The notes beneath the pieces are model-generated. The model saw only the letters and a program-made list of their open reading frames with translations, did not search any database and was not told the DNA's origin. From Agriotes lineatus (taxonomy: Eukaryota > Arthropoda > Insecta > Coleoptera > Elateridae): a stretch of 64,000 nt of DNA. This document shows positions 11,881-21,733 of this stretch, one piece after another. Location: contig OW679203.1 of NCBI GenBank assembly GCA_940337035.1, forward strand, positions 29,459,495 to 29,523,494. The letters are read 5' to 3'. The position numbers were made by a program, and so were the translations under genes. Numbering within the stretch: the first letter of the stretch is position 1; each line of letters starts with the position of its first letter.

Positions 11881-12790
11881 CTAGAAAATAATGTTTTTCC
11901 ATGCTTTCAAGTCATTTTCCATCCAGTTTTGGATTTTTAATTTGTTGAGGTCTTCTTTTACCACGTCTATCCAACCTGTCATTTGTTTTCCTTTTCTTTC
12001 ACAAACTATTGGGTTTCTTTTAAGGAACGCTTTCAGCGTTTTCTTCTTAAGGCTTCTTTGCACATGTCCAATCCATCGCATCATTTGTGTATAGTTCTAA
12101 CAGCTCCCTTTCCATCTCTCTTCGTCCGTCTTATTTGTAGACCTAGTTTTCCAGCTTCCTACCCCAGTTCCTTATGATTCTTTGCAATTATTTACAGGAC
12201 ATCGCTACTAAAGCTAAGTTAAGGGCATACGCTATACGTCTATATAATTGCTTTTTCCAATGCCTACTTAAATAGCAGTAGAAAACGTCTCCGTTTGTCT
12301 AAGATCATTTCTAACTAGGGAGAGTGTTTATTTAATTTCATTTATCCACGCTTCATTTTCTGTATTGTTTAGCACCATTCTGGTTAACCCTATTAACTTC
12401 TTTGTAACTTCCAGCTCTATCATTGTTTAACTGGTGTCTGTTCATTTATCTGTGCTCGCAGCCATTATTTGGAGTTTTTATATTAAATATCTGGTCTATG
12501 AGCGGCTGATAATCTCGAAGAACATTTTCTTCATGTATACCTACGGAGCCTTATCTTCTTAATCATCGTAATCATTATCTCCACGTGCCGTAAAACTGCA
12601 TGCACATTTTCCTCTCAGTTTAAAACTGTATTAAAATACTCTCTCCATCTGCCTGATATCACCTCTGGTTCACTTATCAGATTCCCTCTCCTGTTCTTCA
12701 GATACACAGCTCTAGGTTGGTAGCCTTCTCTACCATTCTTGACCCATGACAGTTTCATTATGTTGTCTTTTTTTCTGCACGACTGCTTTA
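11881..12790 (-). pseudogene. LINE remnant, RT start and C-terminal tail (RTE-like)
   Basis: On the minus strand, near 12690-12620, the sequence reads GNLISEPEVISGRWREYFN, matching the segment just ahead of the reverse transcriptase fingers in RTE-like LINEs (GRWREYF). At 12084-11881 a 67-codon frame starts MMRWIGHVQR and contains GWIDVVKEDLNKL and MENDLKAWKNI, the typical C-terminal end of such ORFs (RWxGHVxRM, then RPxxRWxDxVxxDL). The RT catalytic core between them is missing or unrecognisable in ~500 bp, so the copy is internally deleted and dead. Confidence 0.7.
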
Positions 12791-12844
12791 AATCACTGGA
12801 AACAACGGAAGGGAAAATTTCGATAGAAAAAAGTAGAAAACAGT

Positions 12845-12960
12845 AGAAGCAGTGGTAAAAGCAACAGCAGGGAATGTACTCCCGAAGCTAAGCCACAAAG
12901 AGAAAAAGGAATGGTTCGATAAGGAAATTTAAAAAACGGGGAATAAAAAGATAATTACGA
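12845..12960 (+). pseudogene. LINE ORF fragment, plus strand
   Basis: In one frame the plus strand reads VLPKLSHKEKKEWFDKEI, like the linker between endonuclease and RT in RTE-type LINEs (KxKxWFDEEC). It sits head to head with the minus-strand relic at 11881-12790, so two separate insertions or a rearrangement are present. Too short to assign further. Confidence 0.5.
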
Positions 12961-13104
12961 CAATATTCGCAAAGACGACAATAGTATGCCCGATTTTGGA
13001 ATGTGGTAAAAACATTCCACTGGCCTATAATAAGAGGAAGAAAGAAAAGAAAAAGAAAGATTCTGGAATTAGCTTAATTACCACTCCAATTTTATATCAA
13101 GGGT

Positions 13105-13416
13105 GTTTTTCGAGAATCTGGTTGTTAAACTACTCCATATAGGAGCATGTCCTGAGACAAGTCGAGTCAGGGTCGCCGAAATATCTCTTTCCGAAACCCA
13201 GTCATCTGGCATACCGTTAACGGCGTACTGGGTGATGTGGTTGACATCACGCCTTTGACAACTGTCTTACTTTGCCTACTTCCACAACTGTGGTTTCGGT
13301 ACCCAATTTCTAAAGCGACTGGGTGGACCGCCCGCCAGTTGCCGGATGTGGGGATTGAACCCCGTACCGTGGCACCGCAGCCCGACGCCCTAACCGCTCG
13401 GCCACGCTGACGACCT
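13105..13416 (-). mobile_element. tRNA-Ser/Leu-type SINE
   Basis: Read on the minus strand from 13416, the head starts GTCGTCAGCGTGGCCGAGCG, with A-box TGGCCGAGCGG at 13404-13394 and B-box GGGGTTCAATCCCC at 13364-13351. The long variable region between them fits a class II tRNA (Ser or Leu) ancestor. A body of about 230 bp without tRNA similarity follows toward 13105. The body and lack of a closed acceptor stem point to a SINE, not a tRNA gene. Confidence 0.7.
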
Positions 13417-15185
13417 TTTCAGCTAAAGTTTTGCATTTTTTATTATTATCTTACTTAGGTGTGTTTGTCACTTTTTCCACGCTACATAATATACTAGAGA
13501 ACTTACATTTTCTGTTCTGAAGTAGATACAAAATTTTCACATCTTTAACACTGAACAAAAACAACCATTTGAGTAGATTGTTTTATGTATGAAACGTGAC
13601 AACCTGTTTTCAATGCATACAAAGTAAATAAAATGCTCAGTTCCATTGTTTGATAGTAAAAGTGTAACGTGTATTATTAAGTACTCGACTTTATATCTCC
13701 CACGCAAGGAGATTGTAACCAAAACTATTTTCCATTAACTCCAATGAGCAAAACAATATCTGCATATGTCGATCGAGAGGAGCCAATTTAGAAAACAACC
13801 AAGTAACGGCGCGCTTATGGGGATAGTTTTTTCCCCAGCCAATTTAATGAAATTGCCCAAAACGCACGGAGTATCCAGCAATGACAAAATTGCCGGTTAC
13901 AGAATCTCGTTTTCAAGAAACATCGGAAAAAATAATTGAACTCCGAACATTAATAACGACCCTAACCTGTTCTGCGTCGTTTCAAATATCTGATTATAGC
14001 GTTTTTTCAGCCGCGGTTTCAATTTTTACGACTGCGAGTCGGACTATAATTTCGAATTTCGATTTTTAAAAATCCTACTCTGTGTTTAAGTCTACGTGAC
14101 GACATTTGGTGGGCGTTTTGCTCTTATTGCCGCTCGGGCTCGAATTTGAATGTCTCACTCGGCCGAGTTATCTCGTACGCGATACCGGTAGTTTCCGACC
14201 GATTTATAACGGTTTCTATGACGAATTTCTATTAGTTATTTAAATTTGCACGGTTTAACAATACGTAGTACACTTTAACTATCCCGTAGGTGAGTGGAGC
14301 CAATCGCTAATCTATTTTGCTACACCCGTGCGATTTTTCCGTACCGAGTCAACAATTTCATGTCACCGGAATCGAGGTCGAGATCCGAGTGGGCTGCGCC
14401 CGGCGCAGTTTGCCCTCATCGCCCCGTACAAATTTCCAAAAATTACTAGCTTCTAGGCCCCTGACAATTAGAATCGGGATGCCAGTCACTTCTACCTGTT
14501 CGATTGAATTAACGAAATTAGGATAATTCCGTGAAGTTAATTGATGACAGGCCCATCCGGCATCAATTTTATCTGTTTTGGTGCATGTGTAACTGCTCTG
14601 GTTTGGATTATTTTCCCAAGATTTTTAGTGTCGTGAACTTCTTCCAGGTGCTGTGTTATCTAGAACGCTGCAGATTAAATTCCAGTTATTAGACATAATT
14701 TTGCTACAAGAACATCTGTAATGTGTGCACATGTATAGAGGTTAACCCAAAGCAGCTGACCTGGTAAAATTTTATGGGTAGAATTTCTACCAAAAAGTTC
14801 ACACCACTAACAAGCTTCTTTATGTAACGGCCTTGAAAGTTCGACAAGAAATCGCTTAAATCCAGAAAATTTAACACAATTATCATCTGCCTTAATCGAT
14901 TCATAACAGATCAAATGCTTGGAAATAATTATGCTAATCTACCCATAGTTATTTAAAAAAAACAATTAACCTACTCTTCAAAACATTTAATTGCATAATC
15001 TTATCTACAATCATTATCATTATTTTTTTGTCTTTTAAATTATACCTATAGCATAAATAAAAGACACCAGACCGAGGGATAAATTGTAATCCACATTACT
15101 TTATAGTTAAAGGGAAATATAAACAGAGAACAAGAACGAAGAAAAACAATAACAATAATAAACAAATAAGAGGGCGAAACCAGTT
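13417..15185. other. Apparently unique sequence, possible regulatory DNA
   Basis: No coding motif. The part from about 13780 to 14560 is less AT-rich, without recognisable repeats or long frames, and looks like single-copy DNA. The remainder (14560-15185) is AT-rich and featureless. Confidence 0.3.
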
Positions 15186-15189
15186 ACCC

Positions 15190-15620
15190 ACAACAAGAGA
15201 AATGGGACAACTATACACCATAGGAAAAAACATTACGAAAACGTAACAAATGGTATGAAAAAGAATGCAAACAAGCGCACAAAGAATAAGAAAATACAGA
15301 AGAATACTAAACCAAGCGAAGATACTGACAACATTTTTGCAGAAATCAGAAAATAATACGAGAACTAAAACATATTAAAAATAGAAAGAGAACGTAGAAC
15401 TCAACACGTGCCAACCTTTTGTCAAAAAGTGAAAAACCAAGGTAACACAAATGCGTGTAGAAGCGAATAGGATCAATTAATAACAGACAAAGAAGAAATG
15501 CCTCAAACATAGAAAGAATACCCGAGAAACTGCTTGAAGAGAGCAACCCCTAAATATTTATAATGCGACCAACGGGAGAGGAAGTGAAAAGAGTTAAGAT
15601 GAAGTCACCTCCGAACTAAT
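15190..15620 (+). pseudogene. LINE ORF fragment (pre-RT region)
   Basis: The plus strand gives RKRNKWYEKECKQAHKE (family KxWYDEECKxAxxE) near 15237-15290 and QLITDKEEM near 15474-15500, followed by KEYPEKLLEE-like sequence after a frameshift (family WKEYFEKLL). These are the landmarks just before the reverse transcriptase of RTE-like LINEs. Stops and shifts show it is dead. It continues, after an interruption, at 16240. Confidence 0.7.
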
Positions 15621-16239
15621 TAAAAACAGGGCTTAACTAGCGCCTCAGCAAGTCCCACGATGACTGGGCCCCTCTTTCTTCGTTGGCCTGGAGATCAAGC
15701 CGCTAATCACTTGCAGAGCTACTCCGGTTGCTTGACCGCTCCAAAAACGCCTCCAATTCAGCCGTTGTCTTACACCTAGGGCTCTAACTACTTTCTACGA
15801 AGGTCGCTGCCTACCTCTAGCTCACAAGGCTCCAATTACATTGCTCGAACCTCGTACTCAATCTCCAGAGGTGCTATGAATTAACTAAACCTTTTAATTT
15901 CAAAGAATTGAAAAAAGGGTATTTATTCACTTATTAATAATTTTTTATTGGGGAAGCCAAAATTAACACCACTTCATAGCTTGGCTTCCTTACCCCCATT
16001 GTTTGTCTTTGATCTTACAGGGCTTTGCATTATTTCTAAGCCTGCTCTGACTACATTTTGTTGTTCAAATGAAGGCTAACACTATTTTTAATACTGTTTA
16101 GAAATTATTATCACGACCAATGCTATTTTATACTATTTACAAAAATTAAACTAGCACATTTTATAAAATATTGTTTGAAGTGCTTGAAATATTATTAATT
16201 GGTCTCATAAGCATAAAGGCTTAAAATGTGTTCATATAT
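15621..16239. other. Insertion splitting a LINE
   Basis: This 620-bp stretch separates two colinear LINE pieces. Its first 250 bp are markedly more GC-rich than the LINE relic and do not look like RT coding, so it may be a later insertion replacing or separating the RT core. No terminal repeats or target duplication are clear. Confidence 0.4.
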
Positions 16240-16990
16240 ATAATCGTTCAATACTTTGCATATTCAGACGATGTGGTTATTCCTAACAACAACACAACAA
16301 CTTCCAAAGATAGCTTATCACAGATTATAAAAGAGGAAAATGGGCGGGATATGAATGACCAGAGACCTAAAAGGAGAAAACGCACATAAAACTGGGTAGT
16401 CACGGTTTTGAAGAAGCGCAAGAATTTAGGTATTTAAGTGACAGTATAATCCCAAGAAACAACGATAGAAGTGAATAAATAATAATTAGAACAACAGTAG
16501 AAAAAGAAAGCTATATCCTGTGAAAAATATATTTCGATCAAAAAATATATCCACAAACACGAAAAATGGAATATACATTAAGGAATAAAATCAGTGGTAA
16601 CATACACAAGCGAAACGTGAATATTACAATTGGAAAACAAACATCTTAAAAATAAAAATACAAAAACAAAGATGAATTCCAAACAGAACTAACTATATAA
16701 CGATCCGGATATAATGCCACTGTTCAAGCAATATAATTAATGCAGCTGGGCCAATTAGAATTTAAAAAATACCAGGTTTGAGGATAACATATGACAGAAA
16801 ACCAGCATAAACGATAAAATGAGGTCGGCCAAAAAAAATAGAAAAAAATGAAAAAGAGGATATCCTCTTCCTCCTCTTTAATCTTTATTGTTATTCGATG
16901 AGCGAAAATGGCTGTCAATGATTATGTAGCGGAGGTACTACATCAGGAGCGAACAAAAATCGCCTTGCCAAAGACACACAAAAGCTCCAA
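16240..16990 (+). pseudogene. LINE remnant, RT active-site to C-terminal region
   Basis: The plus strand reads IQYFAYSDDVVIP near 16247, the RT catalytic box (family YADDIVI, Ala to Ser here). It continues with AQEFRYLSDSI near 16412 (family FKYLGxxI), VVTYTSET near 16590 (family LTYGSETW) and GRPKKIEK near 16830 (family GRPKKRW). Order and spacing match the 3' half of an RTE-like ORF2. With 15190-15620 this makes one plus-strand LINE interrupted in the middle. Stops in every segment show loss of function. Confidence 0.75.
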
Positions 16991-17542
16991 TAAAAATCTG
17001 AACACAACGCAGGTAAAGTAAAATTTCTAACGTTAACAACTGAGGTATATACAAATTATTTCTTCGGTTTCATCAAGAATCAGGTTCATTCCAACGATAC
17101 TGCAATATGTCTAAAACTGCGGGCATTCCGAGGCGTTGCATCAGAAGCGCGTCTCATCCTTATGATATAAAGGACACCATGTAAGAAGTGGTATAATTAG
17201 CCATTTCCGAGATACAAAAGGTCCAACTCGATAGCACGCAGCTGCTCTTACATTTTTTTTATAACAAAGACGAATCAGAGTTTCGGCTATATCCCAGTGA
17301 AAACCTGCGCACCTAACTAGCCGGTAAGTTTGCATATAAACCGTATTCCAAGATCCTAATCTTCTACACGCAGGACAATAGAGCATTTTTACCTCAAGAA
17401 TGCTTCGGATTTTCTGAGGCAGCCGTTGAATCATAAGCCCCTTCCACTTTCGTAAACGGGGGCTATATAACGTGAAGACGGCCTGGCGCCAAGCATGTAA
17501 GAGCTTAGCAAATTCCGATGGAGCAGATAATGAGCAGCACTG

Positions 17543-17576
17543 TATAAATAAGGTTTGGAAGTGATCGCTCTCACTA
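17543..17576 (+). promoter_or_regulatory. Candidate RNA pol II core promoter (TATA + Inr)
   Basis: TATAAATA at 17543-17550 lies 30 bp ahead of TCACTA at 17571-17576, which fits an initiator with A+1 at 17573. That is the usual spacing for insect TATA promoters. An ATG follows 14 bp downstream. In AT-rich DNA such pairs also occur by chance. Confidence 0.4.
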
Positions 17577-17586
17577 CATTGGCAGT

Positions 17587-17649
17587 ATGGCAGTTACGTT
17601 AGCATTTACTGTGGTTTTTACGACAATTTTTGTATCTGTATATGTTTGA
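17587..17649 (+). CDS. Signal-peptide-like 20-codon ORF, possible first exon
   Basis: The ATG at 17587 opens a frame reading MAVTLAFTVVFTTIFVSVYV before TGA at 17647. It is strongly hydrophobic, with no charged residue, like the signal peptide of a secreted protein. Insect secreted and cuticular protein genes often have a short first exon coding little more than this, behind a TATA promoter, which is the arrangement seen. However, the donor candidates inside or just after it (GTATCT, GTATAT, GTTTGA) are weak and I find no matching second exon. It could be chance, a decayed gene start, or a gene continuing far downstream. Confidence 0.3.
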   Translation: MAVTLAFTVVFTTIFVSVYV

Positions 17650-18145
17650 GTATTAAATTAGTAGTAAAGCAATAAGCTAAAAGAAAACTAATTGTTACGG
17701 TTCTTTTTTGGTCCGTTCATTTGTTATTACTCTGTACATCGGCAAGTTGAACTTAACAAAATAAAAATGTACAAGCCTTCTCATTGTAGCCACAAAACAA
17801 TTCGTCGTCTAGTATTTTACTTGCATCTTGCTGCGGCTTTATCTTGTATTTACCTTTGGGAGATTATAAATAGGCATTTTAAATATTAAGTTTCCTAGAA
17901 GCGGAGAAAGAAGTAATGCTCGGTGGCCAAGAGTTTGCTCAAATTATTTGGTCTCCAAAAATTTTATTAGATACTCCACAGTTTTTCGAGCTATATGAGA
18001 TTTGATGTTACTCTGGTGCAAATATTCTAGTTGCAAGTAGTCATCGTGAATATACTTAAAAATAATTGGACATTGTTATTTCCAAATCGTTCGATGTTTA
18101 CCATTTCTTTAAAAATTAAGGAACCGGTAAGTATAAAACTTCTAT
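17650..18145. other. No recognisable feature
   Basis: A 65-codon frame at 17692-17889 has no recognisable motif and does not start at an ATG in good context. No repeat seen. Confidence 0.4.
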
Positions 18146-18149
18146 TCTG

Positions 18150-18620
18150 AGGGCTGTCACCGCTGAACGCGACAATATGCAATGGCAATACAATAAATTA
18201 ACGATAAACAGTCCTGTAACCAATAGCGTTCACGAAGGCCAGCTAAGCTACTCTGACGAAGGGATTGCGTTAACACTAAAATGATCAAAACCAAATACCA
18301 ACGCCAACAACTTGCTTATTCAACATCACGCAAATTTGAAAGATTCCCCGGTGATATGGTAACCGCAATTTACATTAAAGGGGTTTAACAAAACCAGAAA
18401 ACCTCACACAACTCGAAAAAAAGTGCTGGCAATCGCATGACCTGCAACGAACATCAACGTTAACCTGTGGCAGTTAATGTCATCTATATCCTTTTAAATT
18501 CGCATAGCCATATAGTAACTTTAAGGCAAACTAAGGTGAAATCGATTGGTAGAGCTAACGTAGTAAATATAGCCAAAAATGTCAAAATTAATGCAACAGG
18601 ATAAGAGCGTCCAGATCGTT
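18150..18620 (+). repeat. Dispersed repeat family, short copy A (segments P1+P3)
   Basis: The words GAAAGATTCCCCGGTGATAT (18338) and AGCTAAGCTACTC (18242) recur at 53140-53400 and, on the other strand, at 43660-43960. The downstream words AAATTCGCATAGCCA (18496) and AAACTAAGGTGAAATCGATT (18527) recur at 33430-33500, 54812-54890 and reversed at 42250-42300. This copy joins the first and last blocks directly, so it looks internally deleted. A short open frame here reads KFERFPGDMV, and copy D at 53340 reads GRFPDNM in the matching place, which suggests a coding origin that I cannot name. Confidence 0.55.
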
Positions 18621-21180
18621 TCAGTTAGTTCATCTTCTAATTCTGGATTCGTTCATTTGTTGCTCAGTTCTCACAAATAGTTTAACTAGTTCTGTGGAAT
18701 TTGTCAGTATGTTCTACGTGATGAAAAAAATTCTAAAACACCTCTAGCAACGATCAAAAACAGAAATGGTCGATGTCACAGATAGGTTATTTTTTGATAT
18801 TCTAAACACGCCGATTTTGACGAATTCGCCCTTTGCCCCTGCTATATTATATTATAACATTACCAAAAAAATTATACCAGAGAACGACACTCTAGGTCTC
18901 TAGACATAGCAGAAATGAAGTTGGACCAACGAAATACGAATTACTACCCAAAACCCTCGCGATAATCGAAGTGCGAACCCCCCTCAATGAAATATTCAAA
19001 AATCACTTACGCGGGCCCAGAGGGTGGCTTAGCGAGCTCCAAGGGCGCAATATTCTCGACGGCCGCGCGGGGGCGCATTAAATTTCATCATAGCCGTTTC
19101 ACCAGTTTTACAATTAAGCTTATGACCCATCCCGCTCGGCGTCTTCATTATCCTAAGTCAGCGTGCTCTCAAGTATACGTAGAATCATTAAAATAAAGGA
19201 GCGTTTACTTGATCGTGATTACGGCCACCTAGTTAATTAAAAGCCTTTTAAAGGAACTGCAAGTGCGCAGGTGGCCGTTCTATCTCGTCCTGAGCAAGTC
19301 TCGGTTAGCAGCGGATTTTTCGCTGGAATGTCGGGGGGCGTTTTAGGTGAGCTTGCAGTTTTCTGCTCCCGATTTTCGATTGAACTGTGAAAAGGAGGTT
19401 TACTTAACTGATTTTTTAGATATTTAACTTATAGTGATGGAGTTATGATCTTATTGGATTTTGCATATATTATAAAGAAGCAATAACTATTTGACGATAA
19501 ACTCGGTTTATCGGTAGTTTACGACTCTTGTAAGTCAGTAGAGAGGTAAATTACAATTGCTAACTCTTGTGACTGTTGAAACTTCTTTTTAAAATGGGGT
19601 TTCCATATTGTTGCTAGATCTATACTAAGAGTACGAATAACTGGTTCATTCTGGAACAGCAAATACAGCTTCCCAATTTTTTCTTAAAATATTTCTATGG
19701 TATTGCACTCGGATGTTATTCTGTTCAGTTAATCATTTTATGTTTAAAAAATTCAATAAAAACGAAATTGGTTATGGTTTAATTGCAGCGCGGATGTGAG
19801 CAGAATTTAAGAAATATTTGCACATGAATCACATAAAGAATGTGTAATTGTAAATAAGACATAAAACGAAAGGTACCTGAAAGCAAAATTAACAGTGTGA
19901 ATTAATATGGCTTAAAAGTGAACAAGTGTCTAGTAAATGTAAAACAAACGGTAGGTAAAGTTAAACTAAAATTAATCTAGAAAAATATCTCCAACAAGTA
20001 ACATGGTGAAGCTGTTTTAATTTGTTTAATTAAGGATTGTGAAACCAATGTCAGGAGATATAAATTAATACAGGAACTATAAATAATAAAGGTGGTTCGT
20101 GGTTGAGTACATGCGGAGGGCATTGGAGGAGCTCGTCTGTGAATGTATGGTGTCGCTGGAAAAAGACGAGGACTGAGTACGAAGTTCGCTGGTTCATGCA
20201 TCGGTGAAAGTAACTGTACGAAAAACAGACGAACCGTGCAGCTGAAGGTGGTGCTGTTGCAGCCATTCAGGATCAGAAGGTAATCATGAGTTTGGAGTTC
20301 GATGCGGTTCTTGGTTTCCAGACTGTCTAGACCAACGGTGGAAATGAGGCGGTGTAGTTGCAGTTTGGGAATTTCTTGCTTTGCAGGCATAGTATTCGGC
20401 GGAAGGTGCTGAGCTTATGCGTCGTTGATGTGGTGAACGAAGGCACCTGAGATGAACGTTCTTTAACCACATGTAAAAGATAAGAGTTACTTGATTAAAT
20501 AGATTGTAAATAGTTGCTTTATCCAGTATTAACTAAAATTGAGATTATTTCAAAGCACAAATACAGCTTCACTTAAAATAATTAGAGAATATCATATAAC
20601 CAAGTTTGCATCGGATCTAATGGCAATTTAATAAAATTATTATTTTACCTAAGAGTTAAAACCCAACGCTGATGTGAGTTATTCATGTTTTACCGAGGTA
20701 AGTAATTGAAATAAAAATTTAACGATTAAACTAAAGGCAAGTACACTTGGATATTCAATTAAACATCTACCTAATAAGCAATTTTTGAGTAGCTACGAAA
20801 ACATAAATTAATATTAGAAAATAATAATACCTCCAATCAGTACAATATGGAGCGCTTATTCTCTAGCTTAATTTGATGCAAACTCCTCTGGAATAACTTT
20901 CCATATCAGTTTATCTAGTCATTGCTTCGTATCATATCTGATAGTTTATCTCGTTTTTTAAGAAAGGTGTCTAATTTTAAACATATTTTAACCAAGTATC
21001 GGGGTCGTAGCTTTGGCTTAAACTAGGTATACTACCTGGCACAACCTCTCGAGAGTTTTAGCTAATTTTAGCACATTTAAACGTACTAAGCCACTCGTAG
21101 CCCTTTATTATGCACACTCATTCGCCACTAGCATGGTGACTTCAAAAACTGAATAAATCACGTTGCTAGAAAATCCCTTA
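18621..21180. other. Mostly unique sequence; no gene recognised
   Basis: A GC-richer block at 18950-19380 looks single-copy and could be regulatory. At 19977-20472 overlapping frames exist on the minus strand (up to 137 codons, from an ATG at 20390). They have low-complexity composition and no family motif, so I do not call a gene. Confidence 0.35.
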
Positions 21181-21184
21181 GTAC

Positions 21185-21733
21185 TGTTACGTTCTTAACG
21201 TTCGGGCTATTTAAAATTATACGACAAACATGGGTTCAAATATTTATTTACAACAATGAATTATTACGATTATTTACAAGCACATGCGAGAATTATCAAG
21301 CAGATTACAAATTACTTTTAAACTACGGCACTATTTCTAACAACTATTATTATTTATATCACTCTTAAACACTAACGATTATATATTTATTTATTTCTAT
21401 ATGTACACGCGTTTTTATTTATATGGGGGCTTCTAACAAGCCTCGACGTGAGTTCGAACTGCCGCAGAATTATTTCAGAACTGCCTTGGGGGCGAACTCC
21501 GCCCGCTTATATATCACGCCGGTAATTTTCTTCCAGAAGCCTCCAGAATTTCCGGCAACAGTGACGTGTCGCGTCAGGGCTGCTCTAGCATCGACTGGAA
21601 AATGATTCACCAACGTACACCTGCGTTCAAGGCCGCCCGTCGGCAGCCTATGATTCACGCGCCGGCAGCCGTCTCTGGAATTTCTAGTATAATCGAGGCA
21701 TTGGGGCAAATAACTGTCAGCCGAATCGTTACA
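21185..21733 (-). repeat. 3' LTR of the Ty3/Gypsy element
   Basis: 549 bp, same sequence as 24343-24891 as far as I can see by eye. In element orientation it begins TGTAACGATTCGG at 21733 and ends GAACGTAACA at 21185. The host pol frame would end on the TAA formed inside the LTR's first bases (21731-21729). Confidence 0.95.

Noticed and set aside
17141..17434. 97-codon minus-strand frame with several Cys residues
   Set aside because: Cys spacing fits no finger or disulfide pattern that I know, and it lies upstream of and antisense to the candidate promoter.
19977..20390. 137-codon minus-strand frame
   Set aside because: ATG-initiated but low-complexity composition, overlapping frames and no recognised family; not enough to call a gene.
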